Assembly: GCA_004352715.1 (NCBI GenBank)
Contig: SCFE01000015.1
Coordinates: 614,803 to 678,802 of the forward strand
Length of the DNA: 64,000 nt
Reading direction: 5' to 3'
From: Hofstenia miamia
Lineage: Eukaryota > Xenacoelomorpha > Acoela
The number at the start of each line of letters is the position of its first letter. Within the stretch, counting starts at the first letter, position 1. The notes below the pieces were generated by a model, which searched no databases, had not been told where the DNA came from, and was given only the letters and a program-made list of their open reading frames with translations. Both the position numbers and the translations under genes were made by a program. Of the stretch, positions 36,202-45,803 are shown piece after piece.

Positions 36202-37920
36202 CTAAAGTATGCGTTTAATATTTTAACAAATCATAATTGTAAGTGTAATTACGCCATCTATCGAACTTTGGCATTTTAACAATTTAATAGTTGCAAATTT
36301 GCTATAGCACATATCAACTGTTAATGGATAATTATATAATAAATCATTTTAAATTATAGACATCAAACAGTCACAATATTTCGAATGCGAAGTGTTTCAT
36401 TTATGAACATGGCATCATATTAGATCAACAACATCTCAATTCTTTTTATAGAAAAACAGTACTATTTCAGTGGCTGATCCAGAATTTTTTCTTTTGATTG
36501 AATTTTACCTGTGCAAGTGACATCGACGGATTTTCCAATAAATATTCGCAGTATAACATGGATTATTGATAGCATATAATTTCAATCGAAAAATTACAAA
36601 TATGTACAAATTTCGTGCCACTTCTATATTTATAAAATACATAAGGAAAAGTTGCTAAGCTTAAAGCAATATGGACAAAACTTAAGGGTCAAAATGCATC
36701 GATACAGACAGACATGTGTACTCATATGACCCTAAGGCACAAACAAAATAATATTAATCTATTCCGCTGCTGACTTTCTTGATACTAATGTCTACTAAGT
36801 AATATAAGGGTAAAATAGGTTGCCTTATATTAGTGATTGAAAAGACTTTAGGTCCTTAACCCTATTTAACCTAGGTATTTTTCTTATCTGTGATAGTTTC
36901 CTTAAAAAAATTTTATGCGTAAATATCTCATAACTAACAATGATATGTACACTCTGAACCAGAAATGGACATGAACCGAAAATTTAAGAACAATCCCGCC
37001 CGGCCCAATAAAAATTAATGCCAACTCGGCCCATTTTATGCCAATTTTTATAATGCTTGTCAAAAAAATTTCCTTAATTTGTCGGTTTGCTCCACCAAAA
37101 TTTAAACATTGAAATCGAAAATTCTAAATTGAAATTTTGAAAAGTTATGATACTAATGCAAAATTTCCAAAATGAAAATTGTATTTTTCAACTTAGTAAT
37201 TATAACTTGTATAAAATTCACTGTATTTGCGTGGACAGTTAGGGAATAGTCCGTTTTTTAAGAATGTTGCCCATATTTGCTATTTTTTTGTCCAAACCCC
37301 GTCCAAGCTCTGCCTGGCCCAGCCCATGTCCATCTTTGCTCTGAACGCACTGAGACTTATGATTCTACACAGTCGTGGCACTACGCTCTCCAACTTTTGT
37401 ACAGTGTGCCTGAATGGTGTTTTGGCGGTGTATTTACAGAAAAAATATTTATGGTTAGTTGTTGCTCCAAAGAGCTTTATATTATATCATTATCTCAAAA
37501 CTAGGCAGGGGGAGAATTTGAAAATCCGATGTTTCATTGCAAATTTCCCTTACGTCAAGATTAATTTTGAACTCAAATGTTAAAAATAATGGGGAGTACA
37601 TTTACTCATAGAGGAAATCCATATCCAAGGATTTCCCAATTTCTTAATACGATACTTTATATGTGTTATGCGAATAGAAAAAGAGGCCATGACACTGCTT
37701 CTATTCTTAATGCTAGAGGTTACATTAATAAATATTATTCATAAAATTAAATTTTGAAAAATTAAATGATCTGGCAAGCCTATTTTGATGTGTTTTTCAC
37801 ATTATGATTCAAATTTTAAGTTATAACTTTAATAATTTTCATTTAGTCTGTCGCTTGTATTGTTTTGAGCACCTTGTATGCATATTTACAACTACGCATA
37901 TTTCCCTATACACTGCATAC
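36202..37920. other. ANKAR intron containing a hAT MITE
   Basis: Holds the MITE at 36960-37338. At 36473 CAGTGGCTGATCCAG resembles another hAT left end without partner. Open plus-strand frames at 37227-37583 overlap the MITE and are not genes. Confidence 0.6.
36960..37338. mobile_element. Non-autonomous hAT element with perfect 8-bp target duplication
   Basis: Left end CAGAAATGGACATG and inverted right end CAAAGATGGACATG bracket 379 bp with many GGCCC/GGGCC words. The 8-mer CTCTGAAC stands directly on both sides (36952-36959 and 37339-37346), the signature of hAT insertion. No coding capacity. Confidence 0.85.
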
Positions 37921-39108
37921 CTGATTATTGATAGCAGCGGTGTGTATCAAAGAGTTCCCATTCTCATCTTGTTTGTGCACTTCTGAACTGTTACCGCATT
38001 CAATTAATGATCGCATAATGGCTAAAATCCCAATTTCTGCTGCAACACGAATCCCGTTCTGCGGAATGATTAGATTCATTGCTTTTTTGAATCCATATTT
38101 TTTCTTGAAAAATTCCTTGATTTCTTCTTCTTTAAATACAGCACGTTTTTCTTGTTTCAGCTGAAAGTCCTGAAAGACATCACACCACTTAGGAAGAGCA
38201 GGTTTCCCACCAGAGAAAGGCTCTAACGACAACAGTATAGAGTAATATTTCTTATTTTTTAGTTCAACTACTGGCACTGGGTATGAATCAGAATAAGCGT
38301 TTGCAGAAGAAATAAGCTTATCTAGAGCCTCTCGACTAAAGTTGAGTAATTCTTGATACTTTTCCTTTAGTTCACAGTTATCAACTAGTTCGTCTGGAGT
38401 TTCAGGATCAAAGGATATATTTCCATTCAGACTGAAGTATTCTTCTTTAGTAAACCTGAAATGCTTGCATTTAAATTTCTCATCTTTAAAATGTGGTGGG
38501 AATTCTCTTTCAGTTAGTGTTTCATCAGACGAATAAAATATATTTGGAAGCAGTCTGTTAATATCAACAATTTTTTGTTTTCTCTTGAGATATGTTAATA
38601 ATAGTGATAGAGAACTGATTATTTTTCCATGAGCCAAATTTTTTCTGACATCTGGTCTTTTTTTCAATGATGATTCTACAATAGAAGAATGGTGACGCAG
38701 CTGAAATTGAATCGGATTGTACACATGTTGAGCATCATTAAAGAGTTTACATGAGGTACCGATTTTAAAATCTGGTTCTAATATCAACACATTTTCTACC
38801 ATTGAGAACTTCTTTTGATAAAGTATCATATACATTGAATATTTGTCTATGTTTTTCATCAAGATATCCATATCTTCTACAGTTGCCTCAACCTTATCCT
38901 CATAAATATTTAAGAAAGTATCATCAGAAGTTACATCTTTAATTACAGCTCCAGTTCCTTCTGATGCATTGGTAAATTTCTTTGAGATATTAATGTTTTT
39001 CTCAGGTATACCAGCTGCATTAACTCCCAGCACAGTTCTCCATTTATCATTGAATTTTTGACGTTGTTCTTTAGTAGAAAAATAGCTTCCGTGCCAGAAA
39101 GTTTTTAC
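37921..39108 (-). CDS. ANKAR: ANKAR homologue, exon 2 (large exon)
   Basis: A 1188-base exon, visible residues 102-497, phase 0 at both ends, acceptor attgcttag, donor gtatgc. It starts VKTFWHGSYFSTKEQRQKFN. Most of it is the N-terminal ANKAR region, without a named domain but rich in charged and aromatic residues (YSMYMILYQKKFSMVENVLI; PVVELKNKKYYSILLSLEPF). The last 80 residues begin the ankyrin repeats (GIRVAAEIGILAIMRSLIEC and NGNSLIHTAAINNQ). Confidence 0.92.
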
Positions 39109-40085
39109 CTAAGCAATGAACTATTTTATTCTAATACTGATAAAATACTTCAGAAAGATATGAAAAGTTTCTTGAAATTGTAGGATCGAAAACATTTTTA
39201 GTAAATTACTGGCAAAATCTCGTTTTAATTTTGAATGCAAAATGATTTCAATTTTCTTACGGTATAGGCTTTGAAATTCAAGGCTTACAGATGTATTAAA
39301 GTTTTTTAAGAACATGGAAAGCCTCGAAAATGTTTTAGGGCTATTTAGAAAAAATACTCCTTACTATTATTTCACGTTGTATCTATTTCTCAAAGTTTTT
39401 ATAAATTTTGAAAGATTTCAAAAAAATTTGGGAGAAACAATGATTGCCCATAAATTATCAAAATTGATACAAGTACTTGATTTTCTCGGATTGACAAAAT
39501 AAATGTTGCACAAAGAATCCACATAGCTATTTTTACAAATTTCAACTGTATTTAGTGGAATCTAAATTCATAAAAAATTATTTTTCGATTGATACAACGT
39601 ATTCTCTAAAAAAATTGTATTAAGATTTTAGTTGAAAAATCAAATTTTGGTAGGAAGTATTTTGGATAGACATTATCAGCAGATAACTAGCAAAAGTGGA
39701 AGGCTTTGTTTTAATCATAAATTTCTTTGTATATAATAAATAAAGTGCTTATAATCTATCAACACTAAAATTAACCCAAATTACAATTACATCAGAGTGG
39801 GTAAAGAAATGTTAAATGCCAAAAAATACTACTTAACTGGTTAAATGTAGGGCCTATCAGGTTAAGTGCTAAAAAATCCAAAAACTTCTTTTCGGATCAA
39901 AAACGTATAAAAAATTTCCAATTTGTTACATGTTTAAAAATTAATTAACATAATGCAACATAGTCAATAATTCAATGCTTAAGCATAACCCACAAAATTT
40001 CATTTTGTGTTGAGCCAAACTAACCAGTAGGTTTTTCAAGTGTTAAATTTGATGAGATAATTCATACGAAAAGTAAAATTCTTAC
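39109..40085. other. ANKAR intron
   Basis: Short open frames at 39121-39315 and 39314-39502 lack splice support. Nothing else seen. Confidence 0.6.
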
Positions 40086-40388
40086 AGCGTAGTCCAACTC
40101 TATAAGAATTTGCCCTATCAGACTATTGTGGTAGGCTGGTGTGAGATCAACGGCAGTGCTTTTGTCGAAGTTTGGAATGAGAGAAATAGAGGGTACTTGA
40201 TTAAACATGTAAATACCAATAACCAACTCTCTAATTATTTGGTGTAATTCTCTGAAATCTAAAGCTGGGTAGTTTTCTTCGGCAGGAATCAATAACAGTA
40301 TATCTGAATCAGGGATTCTCGGATCATTGATCAAACCCATTGGATTCTCAACACGAATTTTGGAATCTGTTAGAAGCCAACTCGTTTC
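40086..40388 (-). CDS. ANKAR: ANKAR homologue, most 5' exon found
   Basis: A 303-base exon, visible residues 1-101, acceptor tacatttcag, donor gtaaga. It begins ETSWLLTDSKIRVENPMGLI and contains YPALDFRELHQIIRELVIGI. Because it starts at a splice acceptor, an upstream exon with the start codon must exist; I could not identify it. The total seen is 1353 residues, against about 1430 in human ANKAR, so roughly the first 80 are missing. Confidence 0.85.
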
Positions 40389-41927
40389 CTGAAATGTAAG
40401 CAATGTCAATTGTAATCAGACTAATTTACATGTAGTGTAATGATAGAGATTCTGTCTGAATTTAATTCAGGTGTTGCACATAATTACACCTGAACAAACG
40501 GTAGTAGCAATGTTAATATGATATTAGCAATAAATACAAATATTTAGGTTGTGAATAACATTATTGTAATTTATAGTTGAATCATTGCTGATAAAAGCTC
40601 GATTCTAATTAACCATTAGAGTTGTTGACCTGGGTTCCTGCACAAACATTATAGTAGTATTGTGGTCATCATCATATACCTACCACCAAAAAGAAGAAAA
40701 AGAGAATATAATTAGGAAATGAGAATAGCAATGTTGCAAATTTCTTGCAAATACAGTACTTGGAGGTGCTAATAAGAAATCCTTAAACATTTTGGAAAAC
40801 ATTTAGAAAACATGACAAATAAGGCCACTTATAACACTAATAAAGTCAACTAGACATTGCGTATGTGTCCGATATAACTGTATATGATTGCCAAATAAAG
40901 TCAGATATCCGCTTAGAAAGAAGTTAACCATCAATAACGCAAATATTAATGAAATGGGTAAGTTGATTAGGGAAATGAATGATTTTCCTGGGGAAAATAA
41001 TTCATTGGATCGACAAATATTTGCCATTGATGGTGAAATAGTAAAATTATTAAAATTTTACCGATTAAACAAAAAATAAGTGATGCAGCACTTAAATTGA
41101 TACTAACAAACCAAAAAACCAAAAAAACAATTAATAAAGGCTGCCAAAAAAAACTGAGCTAAACGCAAACAACGAAATATAAACAAATATGTAAGATTAG
41201 AGCGCATAAAAGAAATACAAGATGAATAGGATCGGAGCGCATTAGCTTAATTTAGGGTTTACTTCTTACAATGTTACCAATGCTATGATGACCAGGAGTT
41301 ACTGAGTCAATGGTTAATGATCATAGTAATAATTTCCTCTTCACTTTCATGGTCAAAACATGTTTCATTAAAAAGTAAGAAGTTCGCCTCTTCTGTCTTC
41401 ACTGCCGAATTCACGTAATTCTCGTTCGAAATAAATTCTCTTTAAATAATATTATCTCTTCACTCTGTGCTATAATTCCCAATGCTGCAATCTAAATTCC
41501 TTTTCTTCTATTAAACTTGACAGGCTCTTACACTGCGGCCTTCGCTGGATCTTCTCTTTTAACCAAGCTTACCTAAAACTTCTTGTTAACTCTAGACTTT
41601 TGCCAAATTCCCTGTACCTCAAGTTTCTAGATCTCACCTCTCTTAACAAATTACTTCTTGTCATTTATGATTTCGATTTTCCCAATTTTCTTAAATTCTC
41701 AAATCCTACATATAACTCTCGTTTTTCATCTTATGTCTTGTTTCATCTCCCTCGCATTAACAAAGCAATTTGTTCTCAATTTGGTTTTAATATAAATGCG
41801 ATCTCTTCCCTTTCTGTGCCTGTTTCTCCTGTCACAAATTTCTCTAACTTTTTTCATATTTTTCTCTGTATAAATATATTTTAATCTATTTGTATACACC
41901 ACTTTGTGGTGCAATACATTACTACTA
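40389..41927. other. Upstream of ANKAR; unrecognised frames
   Basis: The missing ANKAR first exon(s) should lie here or further up. A plus-strand frame at 40888-41079 (NANINEMGKLIREMNDFPGE) and a run after it look coding-like but frameshifted, probably from a mobile element. The frame at 41600-41884 is unrecognised. Confidence 0.3.
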
Positions 41928-41952
41928 CTATTATTATTATTATTATTATTAT
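41928..41952. repeat. (ATT)n array at the 3' end of the R4-like element
   Basis: Eight ATT units, preceded by ACT units, adjoin the 3' end of the minus-strand retrotransposon. Read on the element's strand this is (TAA/AAT)n. Confidence 0.9.
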
Positions 41953-42001
41953 CCTTGCTTTCTCACAGCTTCATGCTGGTATCCCTCTCAGCTTGGGGAA
42001 C

Positions 42002-44734
42002 TCACCAGTTCCCAGGGAGTCTGAGAGCTTTCCTCAGGACTCTAGCTGTTCCTAACAATGCTGCCTTCTGTGCTACTGCTCCTCCCCACTTTGGTACTCC
42101 CAACTCCTCCAAGTATCTCTTATGCTTCTTACTCACTGCTCCTAGTGCTCCTACAACTACCGGGACTACTTCAACCTTCTTTAACTTCCACAGCCTTTCT
42201 ATTTCCTCTGCCAACTCTCTGTACTTGTCTATCTTCTCTTTCTCCTTGCTTTCTACATTTCTGTCCTTTGGTACTGCTATGTCTATCACTGTTCCTAATC
42301 TTTTCTCTTTGTCTACCACTACTATGTCTGGCCTCCGTGCTTCTATCACTTTGCTCGTCTGTATGTTGAAGTCCCACAGTATCTTAACCTCCTCATTTTC
42401 TATGATGCCCTGTGGCTTGTGCTCATACCACTTGTCTCCTGCTTCTAACCCATGCTGCCTGCTCAAACTCCAGTGTACCATTCTTCCCACCTTGTCATGC
42501 CTGAACTTATACTCATTCTGTGCCAACTTCTCACACCCTGCTATCAGATGATCTACTGTCTCCGCCTCTTTCTTACATAGCCTACACTTATCACTTACTT
42601 CTACTCTTCTGTCTATATGCTTCTTCACCCAGTTTGTTCTTATTGCTTGCTCCTGTGCTGCCATTATCAGTGCTTCTGTTTCTCTCTTCAGTCCTGCCTT
42701 CTTTAACCACTTGTTGCTCTCTTCTCTATCACACTTTTCTGTGTTCCTCCAGTATTCTCCATGCATTGCCTTCTGCCTATACCTTGTTTGTCTCTCTGAT
42801 TCCATCCTACTCTGGTATATCTTCTTTCCTTCACTCTCAGTTCTTATCTTCTTTAACTCCTTAGTGACCTCCAGTATTGACCCTCTAGGTTGCTCTTCTA
42901 CATATTCCTTTAGCCCTAGTGCTTCTGCTTCTACAGTTTCCTCCACACTTAGCAGCCCTTTACCTCCCTTATGCCTTGTCATGTACAGCCTATCTACATC
43001 TCCATTGAGGTTGAATGCTCTCTCTGCTGCTAGTATCTTCCTTGTCTCCCTGTCTAATTCCCTCAGTTCATTCTTATTCCACCTAACTATTCCTGCCGAA
43101 TATCTCAACACTGGTATTGCCCACGTATTAATTGCCTTTATGCTGTTCTGCCCATTCAATGCTGACTTCTGTAGTACCTTCCTTACTCTCCTCTTGTACT
43201 CTTTCCTTAGCCTCATCTTCATTTCCATGTGATCTGTTCTGTCCTTCTCTATTACTCCTAAGTACTTGTACCCCTCCTTGACTTCCTCAATCTTATCCCC
43301 ACTGCTTGTCCTCAAGCCCTCCCCATCCACACACTTGCCTCTGGTCATTGTCACTGCTGCACACTTTCCTAATCCAAACTCCAACCCTGAATCTCTGCTT
43401 GCCTTCTCCAATGTCTCCACTTGCTTCTGCAACATCTTCCTTGAACTAGCATACATCTTCAGGTCGTCCATGTACCACAGGTGACTTACTTCTCTACCAT
43501 TCTTCTCCATCTTATACCCTATGCCTGTCTCCTTTAACTTTTCTGTGATAGGGATTAAGCTAACTACAAACAGTAGTGGTGCTAAGCTGTCTCCCTGGAA
43601 TATGCCTCGCCTAAACCTCAACCTATGCCCATCTATCTCAGTCTGCCACTTTCCCATCTCTCTCTCTAGAAACTCAACCCATTTCTGCGAAACTCCATTA
43701 GCCTCTAACGTCTTCAATACCCACTTATGTGATATACTGTCATATGCCTTCCTGTAGTCTATCCATGCCATTGCCAAGTTTGTCTTCCTTCTTCTACAAT
43801 TCTCCACCACTGCCTGGTCTATCAACAACTGATCTTTGCATCCTCTCGTCTTTGTCCTACATCCCTTCTGCTCCTCTGGTATCAACCTATTCTGTTCTAA
43901 GTAACATGCCAGCCTACTTGAAATCACTGAAGTTAGCAATTTCCACGTTGTTGGCAGACATGTTATTGGCCTGAAGTTGCTTGCCTCACTACCTTTCTTT
44001 GGGTCCTTCTGTATCAGAAATGTCCTTCCCACTACCATCCACTCTGGACACTCACTCACCACACACTCCTCCAATGCTACTGCTAGTCTCTCATGCACAC
44101 TTGTGAACTTCTTCAGCCAATACCCATGTACCTCATCTCTGCCTGGCGCCTTCCAGTTCTTCATCTTCTTTAGAGCCTCCTTCAGCCTTACAGTTGTGAT
44201 TACTTCTTCTTCTTGCCTGGCTTCTTTCTGCATCTGTACATTCTCTATCTCTGGTCCCGCACTTCCCCATATATTCTCCCAGAACCTTACTGCATCTTCG
44301 CCTGCTCTAGCTGTAGCCTTTTCTCCTGCATCTAGTTCTTTGTAGAATCTTCCTTCTTGGGTCTCAAACTTCATATTGTCTCTTGCCTGCTTTGCCCTTG
44401 CCCTATACTTTCTCAGTTTCTCAGCTTCTTCAACTAATCTCTGCTTAAGCTCTTCTCTTGCAGTTTCTATAGTCTTCCCCTTACCTACCCTGCTCCTGTC
44501 CTGCACTGCCTTACTTGTCCTGATCTTCCCTATTTGCTGCCTAATTTTTGCCACTTTATTCTCAATTCTTCTTTTCCATGTTGGATTTCTGTCTCCCTTA
44601 TCTTCTTGTCGCCTTTTCTTCTTCATTTCCATGCCTACATTCTTCAGCACCTCACATGCACCTGCATATACTAAGCTATTTACTTCTGTAACACTCCATA
44701 CAACTATCCTCTCCAACACTTTATTGACTTTTGC
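42002..44734 (-). CDS. R4-like retrotransposon polyprotein, RT to endonuclease part
   Basis: Open for 911 codons from the gap to the stop at 42002. After a basic coiled region the reverse transcriptase motifs follow: KAPGRDEVHGYW, NFRPITCLPTTWKLLTSVIS, AWIDYRKAYDSISHKWVL, FQGDSLAPLLFVVSLIPI and WYMDDLKMYASS (catalytic MDD, about 43460-43475), then YKYLGV. Near the C-terminus is a zinc knuckle CRLCKKEAETVDHLIAGC (C-x2-C-x7-H-x5-C, about 42535-42590). Then comes the restriction-like nuclease signature RRPDIVVVDKEKRLGTVIDI, that is R-P-D followed by D 12-14 residues later. It reverse-transcribes its RNA at the nicked target. It ends VPKWGGAVAQKAALLG and about 17 residues more. Confidence 0.9.
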   Translation of the reverse strand, partial: AKVNKVLERIVVWSVTEVNSLVYAGACEVLKNVGMEMKKKRRQEDKGDRNPTWKRRIENKVAKIRQQIGKIRTSKAVQDRSRVGKGKTIETAREELKQRLVEEAEKLRKYRARAKQARDNMKFETQEGRFYKELDAGEKATARAGEDAVRFWENIWGSAGPEIENVQMQKEARQEEEVITTVRLKEALKKMKNWKAPGRDEVHGYWLKKFTSVHERLAVALEECVVSECPEWMVVGRTFLIQKDPKKGSEASNFRPITCLPTTWKLLTSVISSRLACYLEQNRLIPEEQKGCRTKTRGCKDQLLIDQAVVENCRRRKTNLAMAWIDYRKAYDSISHKWVLKTLEANGVSQKWVEFLEREMGKWQTEIDGHRLRFRRGIFQGDSLAPLLFVVSLIPITEKLKETGIGYKMEKNGREVSHLWYMDDLKMYASSRKMLQKQVETLEKASRDSGLEFGLGKCAAVTMTRGKCVDGEGLRTSSGDKIEEVKEGYKYLGVIEKDRTDHMEMKMRLRKEYKRRVRKVLQKSALNGQNSIKAINTWAIPVLRYSAGIVRWNKNELRELDRETRKILAAERAFNLNGDVDRLYMTRHKGGKGLLSVEETVEAEALGLKEYVEEQPRGSILEVTKELKKIRTESEGKKIYQSRMESERQTRYRQKAMHGEYWRNTEKCDREESNKWLKKAGLKRETEALIMAAQEQAIRTNWVKKHIDRRVEVSDKCRLCKKEAETVDHLIAGCEKLAQNEYKFRHDKVGRMVHWSLSRQHGLEAGDKWYEHKPQGIIENEEVKILWDFNIQTSKVIEARRPDIVVVDKEKRLGTVIDIAVPKDRNVESKEKEKIDKYRELAEEIERLWKLKKVEVVPVVVGALGAVSKKHKRYLEELGVPKWGGAVAQKAALLGTARVLRKALRLPGNW

Positions 44735-45115
44735 NNNNNNNNNNNNNNNNNNNNNNNNNNNNNNNNNNNNNNNNNNNNNNNNNNNNNNNNNNNNNNNNNN
44801 NNNNNNNNNNNNNNNNNNNNNNNNNNNNNNNNNNNNNNNNNNNNNNNNNNNNNNNNNNNNNNNNNNNNNNNNNNNNNNNNNNNNNNNNNNNNNNNNNNNN
44901 NNNNNNNNNNNNNNNNNNNNNNNNNNNNNNNNNNNNNNNNNNNNNNNNNNNNNNNNNNNNNNNNNNNNNNNNNNNNNNNNNNNNNNNNNNNNNNNNNNNN
45001 NNNNNNNNNNNNNNNNNNNNNNNNNNNNNNNNNNNNNNNNNNNNNNNNNNNNNNNNNNNNNNNNNNNNNNNNNNNNNNNNNNNNNNNNNNNNNNNNNNNN
45101 NNNNNNNNNNNNNNN
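44735..45115. other. Assembly gap (381 N) inside the retrotransposon
   Basis: The frames on either side differ, so the gap length is only an estimate; the two coding parts are probably one open frame. Confidence 0.99.
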
Positions 45116-45581
45116 CTTCTGCCACTTCTGTCTCAACATCTATCACTTCATCTTCCCTTTGCTTAACTTGTTCAACTCTCTTTTTCCCCTTACTCTCATC
45201 CAGCTGTAACTTTCTCACTTGCCCTGCAAGCCTCTGCTCTGTAACTTCTAATCCCGTTCTTGCCTTCCTCCATTCTTCCAACATTCTCTTCCTGTAACCC
45301 CTCTCATCTGGCCTGCTTCTTCTGTAACACTCCAATGCTGTCCTGTTCTGCTCATCTGTCCACTTATGCCGTTGTCCATTGGTCTGTGTGGATCCTGTAC
45401 TGCCACTTCTCGAGTCCACACTCCCGATTGTGGAGTCCGCCTGTTGTCCGGAGATTCTTAGCACCCTCTGACCATTGAAGGCCTGCCGGGGACTGAGGGC
45501 CTTTGCTCTATCATTACTTCTCATCAGTGATATATTGTGTTTGATTTTGGACTCACATTCTCCTAGGAAGTTGCCAACCAA
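45116..45581 (-). CDS. R4-like retrotransposon polyprotein, N-terminal part
   Basis: Starts MVGNFLGECESKIKHNISLM, the first ATG after the 5' repeats. A serine/glycine-rich stretch is followed by HKWTDEQNRTALECYRRSR and later EEWRKARTGLEVTEQRLAGQ. This tryptophan-spaced helical pattern resembles a Myb/SANT-type DNA-binding domain, as found in R2-like elements for target recognition. It is followed by a charged region (QREDEVIDVETEVAE) into the gap. Domain identity is an inference from pattern. Confidence 0.75.
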
Positions 45582-45682
45582 GGCTTAAGAGACCTTCCTG
45601 CCCCATGAGCTTTCATTTTGGACTGCCCTTGTCCTAGGAAGTTGCCAACCAAGGCTTTAGAGTGCTTCCTACCCTGTGAGCT
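45544..45682 (-). repeat. Two ~70-bp tandem repeats in the element's 5' region
   Basis: 45544-45612 and 45613-45682 share cctaggaagttgccaaccaa and flanking words (ttttggact, cttcct, tgagct). Such 5' tandem units occur in many LINEs and can add promoter strength. The start codon lies within the first unit. Confidence 0.75.
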
Positions 45683-45684
45683 AA

Positions 45685-45731
45685 GTCATCCAGTTTGCTA
45701 ATCTGCGTCTCTACCAACTGGGCTACCTGCC

Positions 45732-45732
<1 letters not shown>
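45685..45732 (-). promoter_or_regulatory. tRNA-like head with pol III A-box at the element's 5' end
   Basis: On the minus strand the element begins GGGCAGG then TAGCCCAGTTGGTAGAG, laid out like the acceptor strand, positions 8-9 and D-arm of a tRNA. TAGCCCAGTTGG (45714-45725) matches the A-box consensus TRGCNNAGTNGG. I do not see a clear B-box (GGTTCRANNCC) in the next 60 bases, and the anticodon arm is only vaguely tRNA-like. It may be a tRNA-derived promoter remnant or a chance likeness. Confidence 0.45.

Positions 45733-45789
<57 letters not shown>
45733..45789. repeat. (ATT)19 array
   Basis: Uninterrupted ATT units on the 5' side of the R4-like element, directly followed by a plus-strand LINE remnant. 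Confidence 0.95.
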
Positions 45790-45803
45790 TTTAAAAAAAC
45801 ATT

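Larger units (their letters stand above)
41953..45732 (-). mobile_element. R4/Dong-type non-LTR retrotransposon in ATT repeats
   Basis: A minus-strand LINE with a restriction-like endonuclease, about 3.8 kb including a 381-base gap of uncertain true length. Both edges are (ATT)n arrays. Dong, an R4-clade element, is known to insert in TAA repeats, so the flanks fit target-specific insertion. 5' to 3' on its strand: tRNA-like head, ~70-bp tandem repeats, N-terminal coding part, gap, reverse transcriptase, CCHC knuckle, endonuclease, a short 3' UTR of about 50 bases. No stop or frameshift is visible in the 2.7 kb coding part after the gap, so the copy is young or even active. Confidence 0.85.

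Noticed and set aside
37227-37583. Plus-strand 118-codon frame
   Set aside because: It overlaps a hAT MITE and ANKAR intron sequence; no domain.
41904-45478. Many long plus-strand open frames, rich in Leu, Ser and Phe
   Set aside because: They are antisense shadows of the minus-strand R4-like retrotransposon, which has all the RT and nuclease motifs.
45685-45732. A functional tRNA gene
   Set aside because: Only the acceptor and D-arm part fits; no convincing anticodon arm, B-box or T-arm.
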